37,451 nucleotides of DNA. Origin: Udeniomyces pyricola (lineage: Eukaryota; Basidiomycota; Tremellomycetes; Cystofilobasidiales; Mrakiaceae). Positions 10,718 to 20,768 of the stretch are shown here, in pieces. A model generated the notes under the pieces. The model did not search any database. It saw only the letters and a program-made list of their open reading frames with translations, and had not been told where the DNA came from. The stretch is from contig BCIK01000029.1 of the NCBI GenBank assembly GCA_039545295.1, positions 21,451 through 58,901 of the forward strand, written 5' to 3'. Every line of letters starts with the position of its first letter. Position 1 is the first letter of the stretch. Both the position numbers and the translations under genes were made by a program.

Positions 10718-12942
10718 ATGATGTTCCCTACTCTCTCCACCGCCACTGCGACTATCATTCTCTCGGCTTTGCCCCTTCTCACCTCTGTCAACGCGCACGG
10801 TTCTAACGGAAACGGTCACAAGGCTCTGCTCGCTCGCCAAAACGCCGCCCGAGCCGCCGGGCTTGAGCTCCACGAGGCCCACATGCTGTCGCTTCAGTCT
10901 CAGCAACAACCCGCCAAGCGGGGTGATGGCAAGTGTAAAGCCAAGACCGCTTCGTCCTCGTCGGCCAATGTATATGTCGCGGCACCTGCGACGTCCTCGT
11001 CTTCGGCGGCACCGGCGTCATCGACTTTGGAGGCATCGGCGGCGACGACGGAAGCTCCAGTCAACGTCGCCGCCGCCGTCGTCCCAGTGACTTCGTCGTC
11101 TTCCTTCTCGAGCCAAAAGAAAATCAAGTGGGTTTTTTCAAAAAATGTCTTCCCTTTGTTTGTTCGTGCCGGGAAAGAGAACAGAATCGATGGGGGCAGT
11201 CGTTTGAGCACCCGAGAGGGAGAGAGGGGGAAAGAAGGCGAGGCTTAGCTTTGGAGGCGGAAGCGTTGTTGTTCTCTCAGAACTTGTTTCCTTCTGCCTT
11301 CCCCCCTTTGATCGCCTCAAGAGGCCCAGGCTGCCCACTCTTTCTCCGCTCTTGGTTCTCTCTCTCTCTCTGCTCGAATGAGTTCTCTGCACCTATCAAT
11401 TTGGTCGCTGACGTTTGTGTGCTTCCTCTCTTGTCTTGCTGCTCCTTTGCGAAACCACGAATAGATCGTCCTCTGCTGCGGCGGCTGCTACGTCTTCTTC
11501 CGGAGGACTGCTTGGTAGCATCGTTGGAGGCGTTCTCTCTGTACGTACCGCCCCTTACTTCCCTCTCTTCACTCCAATCGATATTGGATGCTAACAGCTC
11601 GCCTCTTTATTCCTCTCTTACTCGATCGTCCACCAGCTGGTCGACCCAACCTGCGGTTCCTCCCTGTCCCAACTCTGGACGTCCAACACTGACGGTCCCA
11701 ATGGTGCCGCCTCTTGGCTCACTTGCGGTCTCGATTCCGGAGGTTGGACGCCGCCTTACGTTCACGTCAACGAACTCGTCGCCGCCGACCTTGCCACAGC
11801 CATCAGCTCGGGTAACTCTCCCTTTGGCGCCTGCTCGGATTACGTCGACAAGTTCTACGCCATCGGTTCGGAGTATGGAATCCCTCCTATCCGTATGTCT
11901 CACTTTTGTTTCACGTTCTCTTCGTCGTATGTCTGTGAAGAGAAAAAAAAAATGGTTTGACTCAACATTAGCTTTGATCTTACTCACATTTTTTGGATAT
12001 CCCACTTTCGTCCCCTTCGCGTGTCCAACTTGATCCTCGCCCTTAGTCATCGCTTCGTTTGCCATGCAGGAATCGACTTGCAACCCAAACGCCGTCGGTG
12101 GTGGAGGCGAACAAGGCATGTTCCAGATCTCTCAGGACAAATGCTCGAGCGCACCTAACGGAAACTGCCAGGATGTCGTGAGTAGCTCGCCGCCTTTTAG
12201 ACTTTTACTTTCTCGTTCTTGCCCTGTTTTCTTTTCATTCACTTCTGTGAAACTCCGCTGCATTTTTATTTTGCCCTTTACTGATGCTATGAATTGCTAT
12301 TGACAGGACTACAACATGCGCACCGCAATGAAGTACTTTTCCGATACCCTTGATTCCAACGGAGGCGACGTTCTTCTCTCTATCGGTCAATACAACGGAT
12401 GGTACAAAGGCATGACTTACGTGCGTTTGCTTTCTTCTCGCTTTTCTCTTTTTTTTCTTCATGCTTTCTTCTTCTTTTTTTCTTTTCTTTTTCAGTCGAT
12501 GTCTTCTCGTTGTGTTTGGTTTCAGACTGCTTACTTCCTCCCTCTTACTTTGCCTCTCTTATCCTCTTCTTTCTCCCTCTTCTACACTTTGTTTCTCTGG
12601 TTCGTTTGGTGCAGAGCGATGCGACGGCCGCGGCGAGCGGTAGCTGCTGCCGATGCCAGAACAACCTCGATTACCTTCATCAGATGCTCAACGGTTTCAT
12701 GCAGGGCCTCGAGGGCGCCTCGTTTGGGTACGTTTCTTCTCTCTCTCTCTCTCTCTCTCTTTTTCTCTCTCTCTGTCTCTGTCTTTTTTTTTTCATGTAG
12801 CGTCGTTTGTGATTCTGCATCGAGTATTGGGGCCCTAACGAATCGTCGCTCTGCTTTTTCTTCTTCTTCCAAACCCTCTTTGACTCTTCGCTCGGTGCCA
12901 TATCAAAACAGAACTTACTGGAACCTCAAAGTCTGCGGTTGA
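10718..12942 (+). CDS. Secreted lysozyme-like (GH23/SLT-type) protein
   Basis: Predicted extracellular muramidase-like enzyme. Exons 10718-11127, 11465-11540, 11637-11892, 12047-12177, 12307-12420, 12615-12727, 12912-12942 give 376 residues. A signal peptide covers residues 1-26 with likely cleavage after VNA. A Kex2-type Lys-Arg at 67-68 suggests a propeptide, and a Ser/Ala-rich linker runs to about residue 160. The catalytic domain follows: FAMQESTCNPNAVGGGGEQ has the soluble-lytic-transglycosylase pattern ESxxNPxAxGxxGExG, with Glu256 as the likely catalytic acid. MFQISQDKC and LLSIGQYNGWYKG match the later conserved strands, as in the QI and YN motifs of the family. Cysteines (CCRC, KVCG end) suggest disulfides. 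Such domains cleave peptidoglycan or related glycans, so an antibacterial or nutritional role is plausible but inferred. Introns carry long CT-rich tracts. Acceptor 11636 was preferred over 11597, which lies right on the CTAAC branch site. Confidence 0.85.
12739..12760 (+). repeat. CT dinucleotide repeat in an intron
   Basis: Eleven CT units in the last intron of the lysozyme-like gene, followed by further CT-rich sequence; it serves as the pyrimidine tract. Confidence 0.85.
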
Positions 12943-13490
12943 ACGACATCTCGATTTATTTTTTTAAGGCCACTGTGGTCTTTGCGTTCTTTTTTTTTTC
13001 GATTACAGGGGGGGGAGGGGGATTTGCCCTTTCTCTCCTCTGTCTATTTCCATTTCGTTTCGTCGCTCTCCACCATTTTTTTTTTTCAGTCTAACCAACC
13101 ATCCAATACAAACTTCTCTTCTTGATTTGATCCGATGCGTCTTGTCCCTTCTTTCTTCTTCTTTCTTATCTCACGTTGAACGTCCCTTTTTTTCTCTTCC
13201 TTCTCTCTCGCTGGGTAGATATCTTTGATCAGATCTTCTCTTCCCAGTCCAACACAGTACACTTCCCTCCCCTCCCCCCCCCCTTTTCTTTCTTTCTTTT
13301 TTTCTTCCACATCCTCTCTTTGTGCTTTGTGTAACCCTCTCTTTGACCTCGATCGACTTTCCCCTGTCTTCTTGCTCTTCGCTTCGCTTTCGCCCTGCTC
13401 TACTCTCTCTTATGCTCCCTTTTTTTTGTGTGTGTGTGTAGGTGGGCTTGCTAAACCCCTTGCGTCTCTTGATCTCTTTGACCTTCTCGC

Positions 13491-13515
13491 AAAAAAAAAA
13501 AAAAAAAAAAAAAAA
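13491..13515 (+). repeat. Poly-A tract
   Basis: 25 A in a row, about 550 bases after the lysozyme-like stop codon, directly after a CT-rich stretch. Confidence 0.9.
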
Positions 13516-13620
13516 CAAGAAGAGAAGAGGCTTTCCTGAGAATGATTGTTTAAGAAGAGGAGGTAGCTAATCTGTTTCTACTCCAAGCATTTAGTAGCTT
13601 GTTCCCGACTATTGAAGAAC

Positions 13621-13637
13621 AAAAAAAAAAAAAAAAA
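13621..13637 (+). repeat. Poly-A tract
   Basis: 17 A in a row, about 100 bases after the 25-A run in the same noncoding region. Confidence 0.9.
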
Positions 13638-13880
13638 CATGTAACCCCTTCATTGCGGCAGACTCAGGGTTCTCAGGACGTACAGGCGTTGGCTGACTTT
13701 TGGCTAACTTCAGTATCCATGAATTCTTCATGACGAAGGACACAATCGCGCAACCCACGACGTCGATCTAGCCTAGCCAAGGGAATGGATCGAGGAACAG
13801 AGTTGCATTAGACTCATGTATAGATGAGTCACAATGAATAATTGGTTAGATGATTCGGTGCCGAATGGCTGAAGGCAAGT

Positions 13881-13888
13881 TATAAAAG
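13881..13888 (+). promoter_or_regulatory. Orphan TATA-box match
   Basis: TATAAAAG, a full TATA consensus, in noncoding DNA between convergent genes. No plus-strand gene starts downstream of it. It may be chance in AT-rich DNA or an antisense/noncoding promoter. Confidence 0.3.
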
Positions 13889-14292
13889 GGAAGTTCATGT
13901 CTTCAACCCCCGGATCGATCAATGGATCGATCGAGGAGAAATTCGATTAAATAACCAAGGAGATGGATGAGATATATATATATATGGTATCAAGACGTAA
14001 TGGGTCAACGTTTGTCAGGTTGAATGATATCCTCAATGGGAGATAAACATTTGTGACTAACGTGGGAGTCTCAGAGAGTAGATTTTAGAACGGAATTAAA
14101 AGAGGGATAGTAAAGCGACAGAGAGAAAAAGAATAAACCCCAAGTTTAGACAAAATGGTACCTGAAGCGAGATCCGGAGAAAATATTAGTACTAGGCCAC
14201 GAACGATAACAGCGAGGAGCATCGTTCCCTCAATGTACACACACACACATCCCATCCATTATAAACCATACATACCCATTCGTTTCTTTGTT

Positions 14293-17200
14293 TCACCTCC
14301 TTCCTCTCCTCGATGGATCTCCAATCGGTTCTTCGACTTCCTCTTCTTCGTCCTCATCATCTGTCCCTTCCTCTTCATCATCATCATCATCATCATCTGC
14401 GATCCTCCATCCTTGTACCCTCTCTCTCTGCTCTATCCTTCGTCTATTTCCCATTTCCCCTCCTACTTCTTCTTCTCCTTCTTCTCCTTCCGCCAACTTG
14501 ACAAGATCCCTCCTCCCCCCATCACCTCCTCCATCGGGAGGACTCATCAAACCTCGATCCTCCAATTGATCGTACCCCCGAATGTGACCGGTACTATCCC
14601 AAGCGGATCCTCCATGCTTAGCGTGAGGATCCGAAAAGGAGGCATGCCGAAAGTCGTGTGAAGATGGCCCGCTAAACAAACCAGACGCAGAAGTAGTCAA
14701 ACCTGGAAGCGTCGACTTGGACGTATCAGTGGTGGCGGTGGTTGAAAATCGGCGAGGAGGTGGGGGAAGGAAAGGTTGGGAAGTCGACGAGGAAGAGGAA
14801 ACAGAAGGTTGAGCTCCCATGAATGGGGGGGCGAATGACGATGCTGAGATAGAAGGCCGAGAATGAGTCCCCATAGAAGAGATACCAAAAGGCAGGCTAT
14901 GGAGCGCATTGGATTGGTCCAACGACACGATCGTCGTCGACGAGCGAGGAGGAGACATCTTGGAAGACGACGACGAGGTTGGGACCGGGAGCGCTTGATG
15001 AGATACATGGTGGTGGTACTGGGGTTGAGGATGTTTATGAGAAGAAGAGGACTCTCGACGAGGTAACGGTGGAGGTGAAATGGCTGCCGAACCAGAGCTA
15101 GGTAAAACCTGTGTTCTCAACCCATGTGATGATCCGACAGCAATCGGATTTCCTTCCAGCCCGTTTCCAACCCCTCTAGTCTTCGCTCCTTCACTTCCTC
15201 CTTCTCCTTCCATGGCCTTCTTCATCGATGCCGATCCACCTGAAACGAAGCTCGCTCCACTTTCACTTCCCTTCCTCCCTCTCCCACCACTACTTCCACC
15301 ATGACCGCTACTGCTGATAATTTCAAACGTCATCTGTTTCGATGGCATCGCCTCCGCTTGGAGTTTCTGGCTCTTGGCGGCGAGGAGCGATTGGGAAATG
15401 ATAGGGGCCGGGTGTGAGAACGGCGAGGCCGTTGAGAACGCCAGCGAAGAGGACGACGAGGGGAAGAGAGATGGAGAGTAGAGCGAAGGAGGTTTAGGGG
15501 GTTTCAAAGGGACAGGACGAGAACTAGATTTGGCAGGAGAAGTTGGAGGGCGTTTGGAAGGAGACTGGTGGTGATGAGGAGAGTTGACGGGGCGATGGGT
15601 CGCGGTGAGGGGTGAGGTGGAGGTAGAAGCAGTGCTCGTAGTGGCAATGGTTGACGTTGAGGGTTCGGTCGACTGGGTATGAATTGTTGAAGATGAAATA
15701 TGTTGGGAGGAAAGAAGAGGTCGTGAGACAGTGCGAGCGTTATCGGCAAGTTGGTGGTGGTAGGCGTTCGAGATGGACATGTCTTGCTGTGATTGGGTGG
15801 CAGACATGTGACGAGTCAAAGTGCTTCCTACAAACTCATCGCGTCCGCCGCTACTCACGACGGACGCAAGGGAAGAAGATGCGGACACGCTCTCGCGAGG
15901 AGGAAGAGGCGGTTTTGTCGTTGACGATGGACGAGGCGGAAGAGGCGGAGAGAGAGGCGAAGCTTCCTGAGTTGTGCCGCTACTACTGATAGATATGGAG
16001 GACCGACTCAGAGGCAAAGTAGAGGAAGCATGTCCTTGGGATGCAAGGCGAGCTCGGAACGGATTGGAAGAGATGGGCGAGGGGAGCGATGGCGACGCGC
16101 CAGCGGGAGCCGATCTCAACGAGAGCTCCGTCAACGAACGTTGGAGGCTTGGCACCGTGAAATCTTCCTGTGCGGATATTGCCTTGGCTTTGGAGGACGA
16201 GGATGAAGAGGAATCGATTGATTCTGGTCGGGAACCGCTTGCCTCGCGTCGTATTGCTTTATTCTTGGCTGGCGTTTCCTTACTACTATGCCTTTCACCT
16301 GAGACTCCAGAGGCTGACTCCATTCCTAGCGATGACGGAGGAGGACTTGCTGGAGCAAGAGACTGTTTCGAAATTGATGGGGCGAGATTTGTTCTTGATG
16401 AGGAGGACTTGACCGACGCTCGACGAGAGATCGGGTGCTGTGGTGGTGGTGGTGGCTTAGATTGGCGTAGAGAAACGTATGATTTGGCAGTGGACACAGA
16501 TACTGGAGTCGAGGATGATGGTGTTGATTCCACCGCATCGCGTTCCTTTGTGTTCTTGATGGGGGACGATTGGGCATTCGACGTTACAGAAGGAGTCGAT
16601 GTGGGTGGTGGAGCGGCTGAAAGGAACATATCGAATCCGATCATAGCCGTATGAGTCCAATCGTTGCGTTCTTCGGCCTTCATAGGATTCACCGATGCAC
16701 ATGTACGAACCTTGACGAAAGATGAGTCCCATTCCGCTCGTATGAACACCTTCGCCTGCGCCTGTGGCATGCCACACGAGGCGCAGCACTACCAGAACCT
16801 GACTTAGATTCATCAGGGGAAGATGTCGGAGATGGGATTGTGAAGCTGAGTGGCGGGGTTGAAGAGTATGATGGGTGGGATGATAGATCGTGAGGATCTG
16901 AAGAGCCAGCAAGGCAAGACCAGGAGGGGAGTGCGGGAGCGAAGGGAGGGGGGAGGTCGAGATGGTGAGCGGAAGGGCGATAGCGGTCAGTCCCGGACAC
17001 TAGCGTCATAAGCCTTCCACCTCATAAGTAGTTCTTGTCCTCTCAAAACTCACATCTTCCCAGACGACCTCTGGAACGTGCAATCTCTCGAGCAAGAACC
17101 TTCCGACGTCATCGACCCGAACCTCTCCTGCGGCTGCTTCCCCGTTCTTTCCTAAGCATTCCAACGACCAGCTGGGCCAAGCCGATGATCCCAAAGACGT

Positions 17201-17741
17201 CGTTTGTCCCTTCAGGGTGCTCGTAGCATAATCATCACGGGTATCCTTCATGTTTGGGTTGCTGAGTGAGCCAGGGAGGGCTGGAGCGGTTGATGGAGGC
17301 GGAAGCGGAAGTAGCTCGAGGAGATGAGGGATAAAGGCATTGTATTCTTCTGGCGAGAGCTAAAGAAAGGACGAAACGAGAAGAGATTGGTTTTTTATAT
17401 TTTGTGGACAAGAAGGTGAGTGACGTGTAAGGTGAGCGGAATGATATCAACGACTAGGCGATGCCTGTGACCGCACGATAGCTATTCATGAGGCTTGAGT
17501 TGACGACCCAACGGAAGGAAGCGAGCTGTGTGGGTGGGATGTAGGCAACGTACGGCGGATGGATGAAGGGCTAGAGGACGTGAAGATGATGGTGGTGGTC
17601 TCATAGCGATGGCAGGAGAACCCTGATGATTTGTTCGTTGTTGAAGAGGCAAGGGCTGATAATGGGGAATACGAAGGATGGACAGGACAGTGGGACAAGA
17701 TGAGGCGGATGGATATTGGATGACGAGCGAGTTCTATCCAT
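14293..17741 (-). CDS. Large Ser/Pro-rich hypothetical protein with acidic tail
   Basis: Not recognised. The main exon (14293-16670) is certain to be coding: about 790 open codons dominated by Ser, Pro and Thr, with poly-Ser runs, proline motifs that could bind SH3 domains (LPPRPSSTTKPPLPPRES), and a C-terminal tail of Asp/Glu (ADDDDDDDEEEGTDD). Proposed upstream exons on the minus strand are 16711-16897, 17054-17359, 17472-17570 and 17622-17741, giving 1029 residues in one frame. They encode ordered sequence such as PYVAYIPPTQLASFRWVV, LSPEEYNAFIPHLLELLPLP and GRFLLERLHVPEVVWED. Weak points: the 16671-16710 intron is only 40 bp; exon 17472-17570 may end at 17477 instead, joining to 17349; translation may start at ATG 17774. 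If the short intron is wrong, the main frame opens from ATG 16770. A short ordered head with a long disordered tail suggests a scaffold or trafficking adaptor, as inference only. Confidence 0.6.
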
Positions 17742-18194
17742 TCTCACGAGGGAATGGCAGGGGTCGTCCCCCATGATCACCGCCGGCGCCGGCCGCCTCA
17801 ACAAGACGTGTGTCGTTTCTTTTTTTTTGTCCTTTTTTTGTTCTTTTCATGCTACACCATGGTTCACCCTCCCCAGAGTCAGGTACATAAGGTATAGATC
17901 GGACCCTATGTCCTAAGCCTATCTTCACACTCACCACCCATCGGTCAGACTATAACAATACTATTGTGACCTCCAGATGGATTTCCGCTAGACTACAGTC
18001 AACGCGTCGAGGACGACACGCCGCGCTGTATGATCGTCAAAGATCAAGCTGGATCAAGTAAACTCAACCCATTACCCGACAGATTATACTTTTCTTGCTC
18101 GACTTGCTTGAGCGCTACAAGCACGCCCGTATCTTGTCACCCATCGGACCAGCCCAGAATTCTTCCACTATCGCCAACCTTTCTCGCTCGTCGG
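17742..18194. promoter_or_regulatory. Divergent promoter region
   Basis: About 450 bases between the divergent starts of the Ser/Pro-rich gene (minus) and the queuine transferase subunit gene (plus). It should contain both promoters. The segment at 17700-17815 is open on both strands, so the exact 5' end of the minus gene is uncertain. No clear TATA box is seen. Confidence 0.5.
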
Positions 18195-20407
18195 ATGGCC
18201 TCTTCTGCCTACCCCAGCAACCCAAGTACCTTGACACCCGTCGCGTCACAGGCGTTCGCCCTCCTCAACGCCCCCTCGACAGCGTCACCTTCGACATCCT
18301 ACTCACCTGCCCCTCGTCGCGGTCGAATCACATTCACACGACCGAGCCCGAGCTCCACTTCGTACGATGACAACACCGTCGTCGCACAGATCGATACGCC
18401 CGGCGTTCTCGTCAACACTTCGAACGGAGTCGTCCCTCACCTGACGCATGATAATCTGGCTAGGGAGGTGACCAAGCTCCCTGGACTCGTTCACGTTGCT
18501 CTCGAGAGATTGTGAGTCGAGAATTACTCTCAGTGTACTTGTTTTCCTCCGGTCTGAATCTAAGGAGGTGGACGGAACGACTTTGGCCAATGGACGAGAC
18601 GACCACCAAAGCGGCCAGGTGCGAGAGCCCCTGATATCCTATTTGGTTCTTATGAGTCGTTCGCCCGTAGTTCCTGAAATTATATCCTTGGTCTCTCGAG
18701 GTCTTCCCAGGTCGAGATATGCTCCGCATAAAGTCATCGACTGATTACCCACTTCATCTCTCTGTTCAAAAATTTCGCTCAAGCCTCACCCAGCCAGCTT
18801 CTCTGCCCAAAATCCTTGCTCCTTTCTCTTCGACCTCGTATCCACTCCATTCCTTCCTTCAATATCGACCTGAGTCGACTATCCTTTCCGTTTCGGCGAC
18901 CTCCCCTGCCCATCCTGTAGCTCCGGCGCCCTCGACTGATAAACAAGTCCTCCTCCGAAATATCGCTGGCAAAGCTGCCATCAACCCTCTTTCCTTCTAC
19001 TCGACCGCGCTTGAGGCCTGCCAACCAGACATCATCTGGGCCTGTACAGACTTGCGGAGCGGTATTGATGGCAACTCTATGGTCGCAGAGAACATGAAGG
19101 GCAAGCAGAACACTCAGGGTAGGGGAGAAAATCGGGGAGTCAAGCGGGGATTAGCCTGGACGAAGCAACTCATCGAAGCCGTTCGCACGCGTGGAGAGCA
19201 GTCGTCCCACAATTCGGGACGTGCAGGAATTTGGGTCGAGCTTATGGGTGGTGGGAATGAACGTTCAAGGGAGACGTTTGCTCATGGACTTCTCAGTCAG
19301 GAACATGGCAGCACACGGCCAGATGGTCACGTCGAGCCTTTAGATGAGTCCATCTCGGGTTACGTCGTCCCGCTCCCTTCTCTTCGACACCAACTCGCGC
19401 GATTCCACCATCTCGGCCAAGACAACGACAGCTCTCCAACGGCTCTCCCTCCTATCGAGTCTACGGGTCCGTTTTTCCCCGTCCATCCTAGTACGACATC
19501 ATCCCTCTTACCTCCTCTCTTGACCTCCTCTCTGTCGAACCTCCCATCGACCAAGACCCGATACGCGCCCGGACTGGTTCACCCTTCCGAGCTCTTGTTG
19601 CTCGTCTCGCAAGGTATCGATCTCTTTGACCTCTCCCTCGCTGAACTAGCGACCGATCTCGGCGTGCTCCTCACTTTTGAGTTCCCCGTTCTCGCCCACG
19701 CGTCTTCGTCGACAACGCCTACCTCTTCCACGCCCAACGCGCCACACCGAGAGCTTGGCGAGAACCTCTACGACCCGGAAAAGTACGAGTATGCTTTCGA
19801 ACCCCTCTCTTGCCGGCCGGACGTCGACAATTTGGCGACGCAACCCCGGTGGTCGGATGAACCTATCCATCACTGTCCGGTCACATCGGGCAAAGGCAGG
19901 ATGGATGAAGCGGACGACACTCGAGAGCATGGATTCACCAAGGCTTATGTTCATCATTTGCTGATGGCACACGAGTGCGTTTGGTCTTTATCTCTCTTGA
20001 TGGTTCCGCGTTGCTCGTTCCTGAACGATGATGTGTCGACTAAGCTTTGTCTGATGGTTCTCTCCGCTGATTGACTGCTTCTTCAACCGCTCACCGTTTT
20101 CGAACCAAACCAAACCATAATCAAACTACCTCTCTGGAACAGAATGCTGGCTCAGGTGCTTCTCTCTACTCAAAACCAGTCCCATCTCTTGTCATTCTTC
20201 GCCTCCATCCGCGCCATCCTTTCCCAACCTAACGGGGCCGAGCTTTTTGAGACGGAGCGGACACGGTTCGAGCAAACTTACGGATGGGACGTCGCGGTCT
20301 TTGAGCAGGCTAGGGAGTGTCGACGGGCGGTTAAGCAGGAGCGCGGAAAAGGAAGCATAGGAATCAAGAAGGAGAAGGAAGCGTTGATGGAGGTGTGCAA
20401 GGAGTGA
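18195..20407 (+). CDS. QTRT2: Queuine tRNA-ribosyltransferase accessory subunit 2
   Basis: Non-catalytic partner of eukaryotic tRNA-guanine transglycosylase, which swaps guanine-34 for queuine in GUN-anticodon tRNAs. Exons 18195-18511, 18784-19974, 20143-20407 give 590 residues, longer than the roughly 415 usual for animals because of low-complexity insertions. Family signals: GRITFTRPS then GVVPHLTHDNLAREV near the start; FLQYRPESTILSVS; QVLLRNIAGK; RYAPGLVHPSELLLLVSQGI with DLFD; KAYVHHLLMAHE at about residue 492, split across the last intron; then QVLLSTQNQSHLLSFFASIR. Acceptor 18783 was chosen because it alone continues the frame and restores the family alignment (VALERF then LTQPASLPK). 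The usual CxCxxC zinc cluster before KAYVHH is missing: only Cys449 and Cys470 are present, followed by His496/497. Fungi cannot make queuine, so activity would depend on salvage. Confidence 0.88.
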
Positions 20408-20768
20408 GGTCGAGGGTTTATATATATGATTGGCGAAGGAAACGAGAAGAGTTTGGAGGTTACGGTGGCTGAGGTATCAGATCATCTGGTGACACATCTA
20501 TCATCAGACTGTTTTTGGAAGTCTTTCTTTGCAGTGTTGCAAGTCATGATCAGTCATGTTGAACAGTAAAAATTGTACAGTCATTGCGGGACTATTGCAA
20601 ATGGTGATGATGATCATGTTTGATGGATTCCGATTTGATGGTAAATGATATTATTCGCTCTCTTTCCTGTTCTCCATTCACAACCACCTCGCGGCACCAC
20701 CATCCCTTGCCCTTGTCGACATTCCTCACCTTCTGCTCCTCTCATCGTGCACATCCACCACTGTCAGG
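20408..20768. other. Intergenic region
   Basis: About 360 bases holding the 3' end of the queuine subunit gene and the promoter of the methyltransferase gene. A TATATAT stretch lies just after the stop, and the last 120 bases are pyrimidine-rich. Nothing else is visible. Confidence 0.5.

Larger units (their letters stand above)
12943..14292. other. Convergent intergenic region
   Basis: About 1.35 kb between the ends of two genes facing each other. No gene is visible. The left part is CT-rich on the plus strand. Runs of 25 A (13491-13515) and 17 A (13621-13637) follow, then AT-rich sequence with a TA repeat near 13972-13985 and a consensus TATA box at 13881 that has no obvious gene to drive. 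Confidence 0.6.

Noticed and set aside
10204..10806. 200-codon plus-strand open frame upstream of and overlapping the lysozyme-like start
   Set aside because: It lies in a pyrimidine-dominated leader where stop codons are rare by composition, has no family signal, and overlaps a well-supported signal peptide in another frame.
11541..11597. Alternative acceptor at 11597 in the lysozyme-like gene
   Set aside because: It keeps the frame but the AG falls directly on the CTAAC branch site, too close for splicing; the acceptor at 11636 has a proper pyrimidine tract.
15974..16654. 226-codon plus-strand frame with acidic sequence
   Set aside because: It is the antisense of the Ser-rich coding exon; Ser codons on one strand give Glu/Asp/Arg-like codons on the other.
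18539..18720. Possible extra exon between the first two QTRT2 exons
   Set aside because: Candidate exons (for example 18566-18618) cannot be joined in phase on both sides, while direct splicing 18511 to 18784 restores the family alignment.
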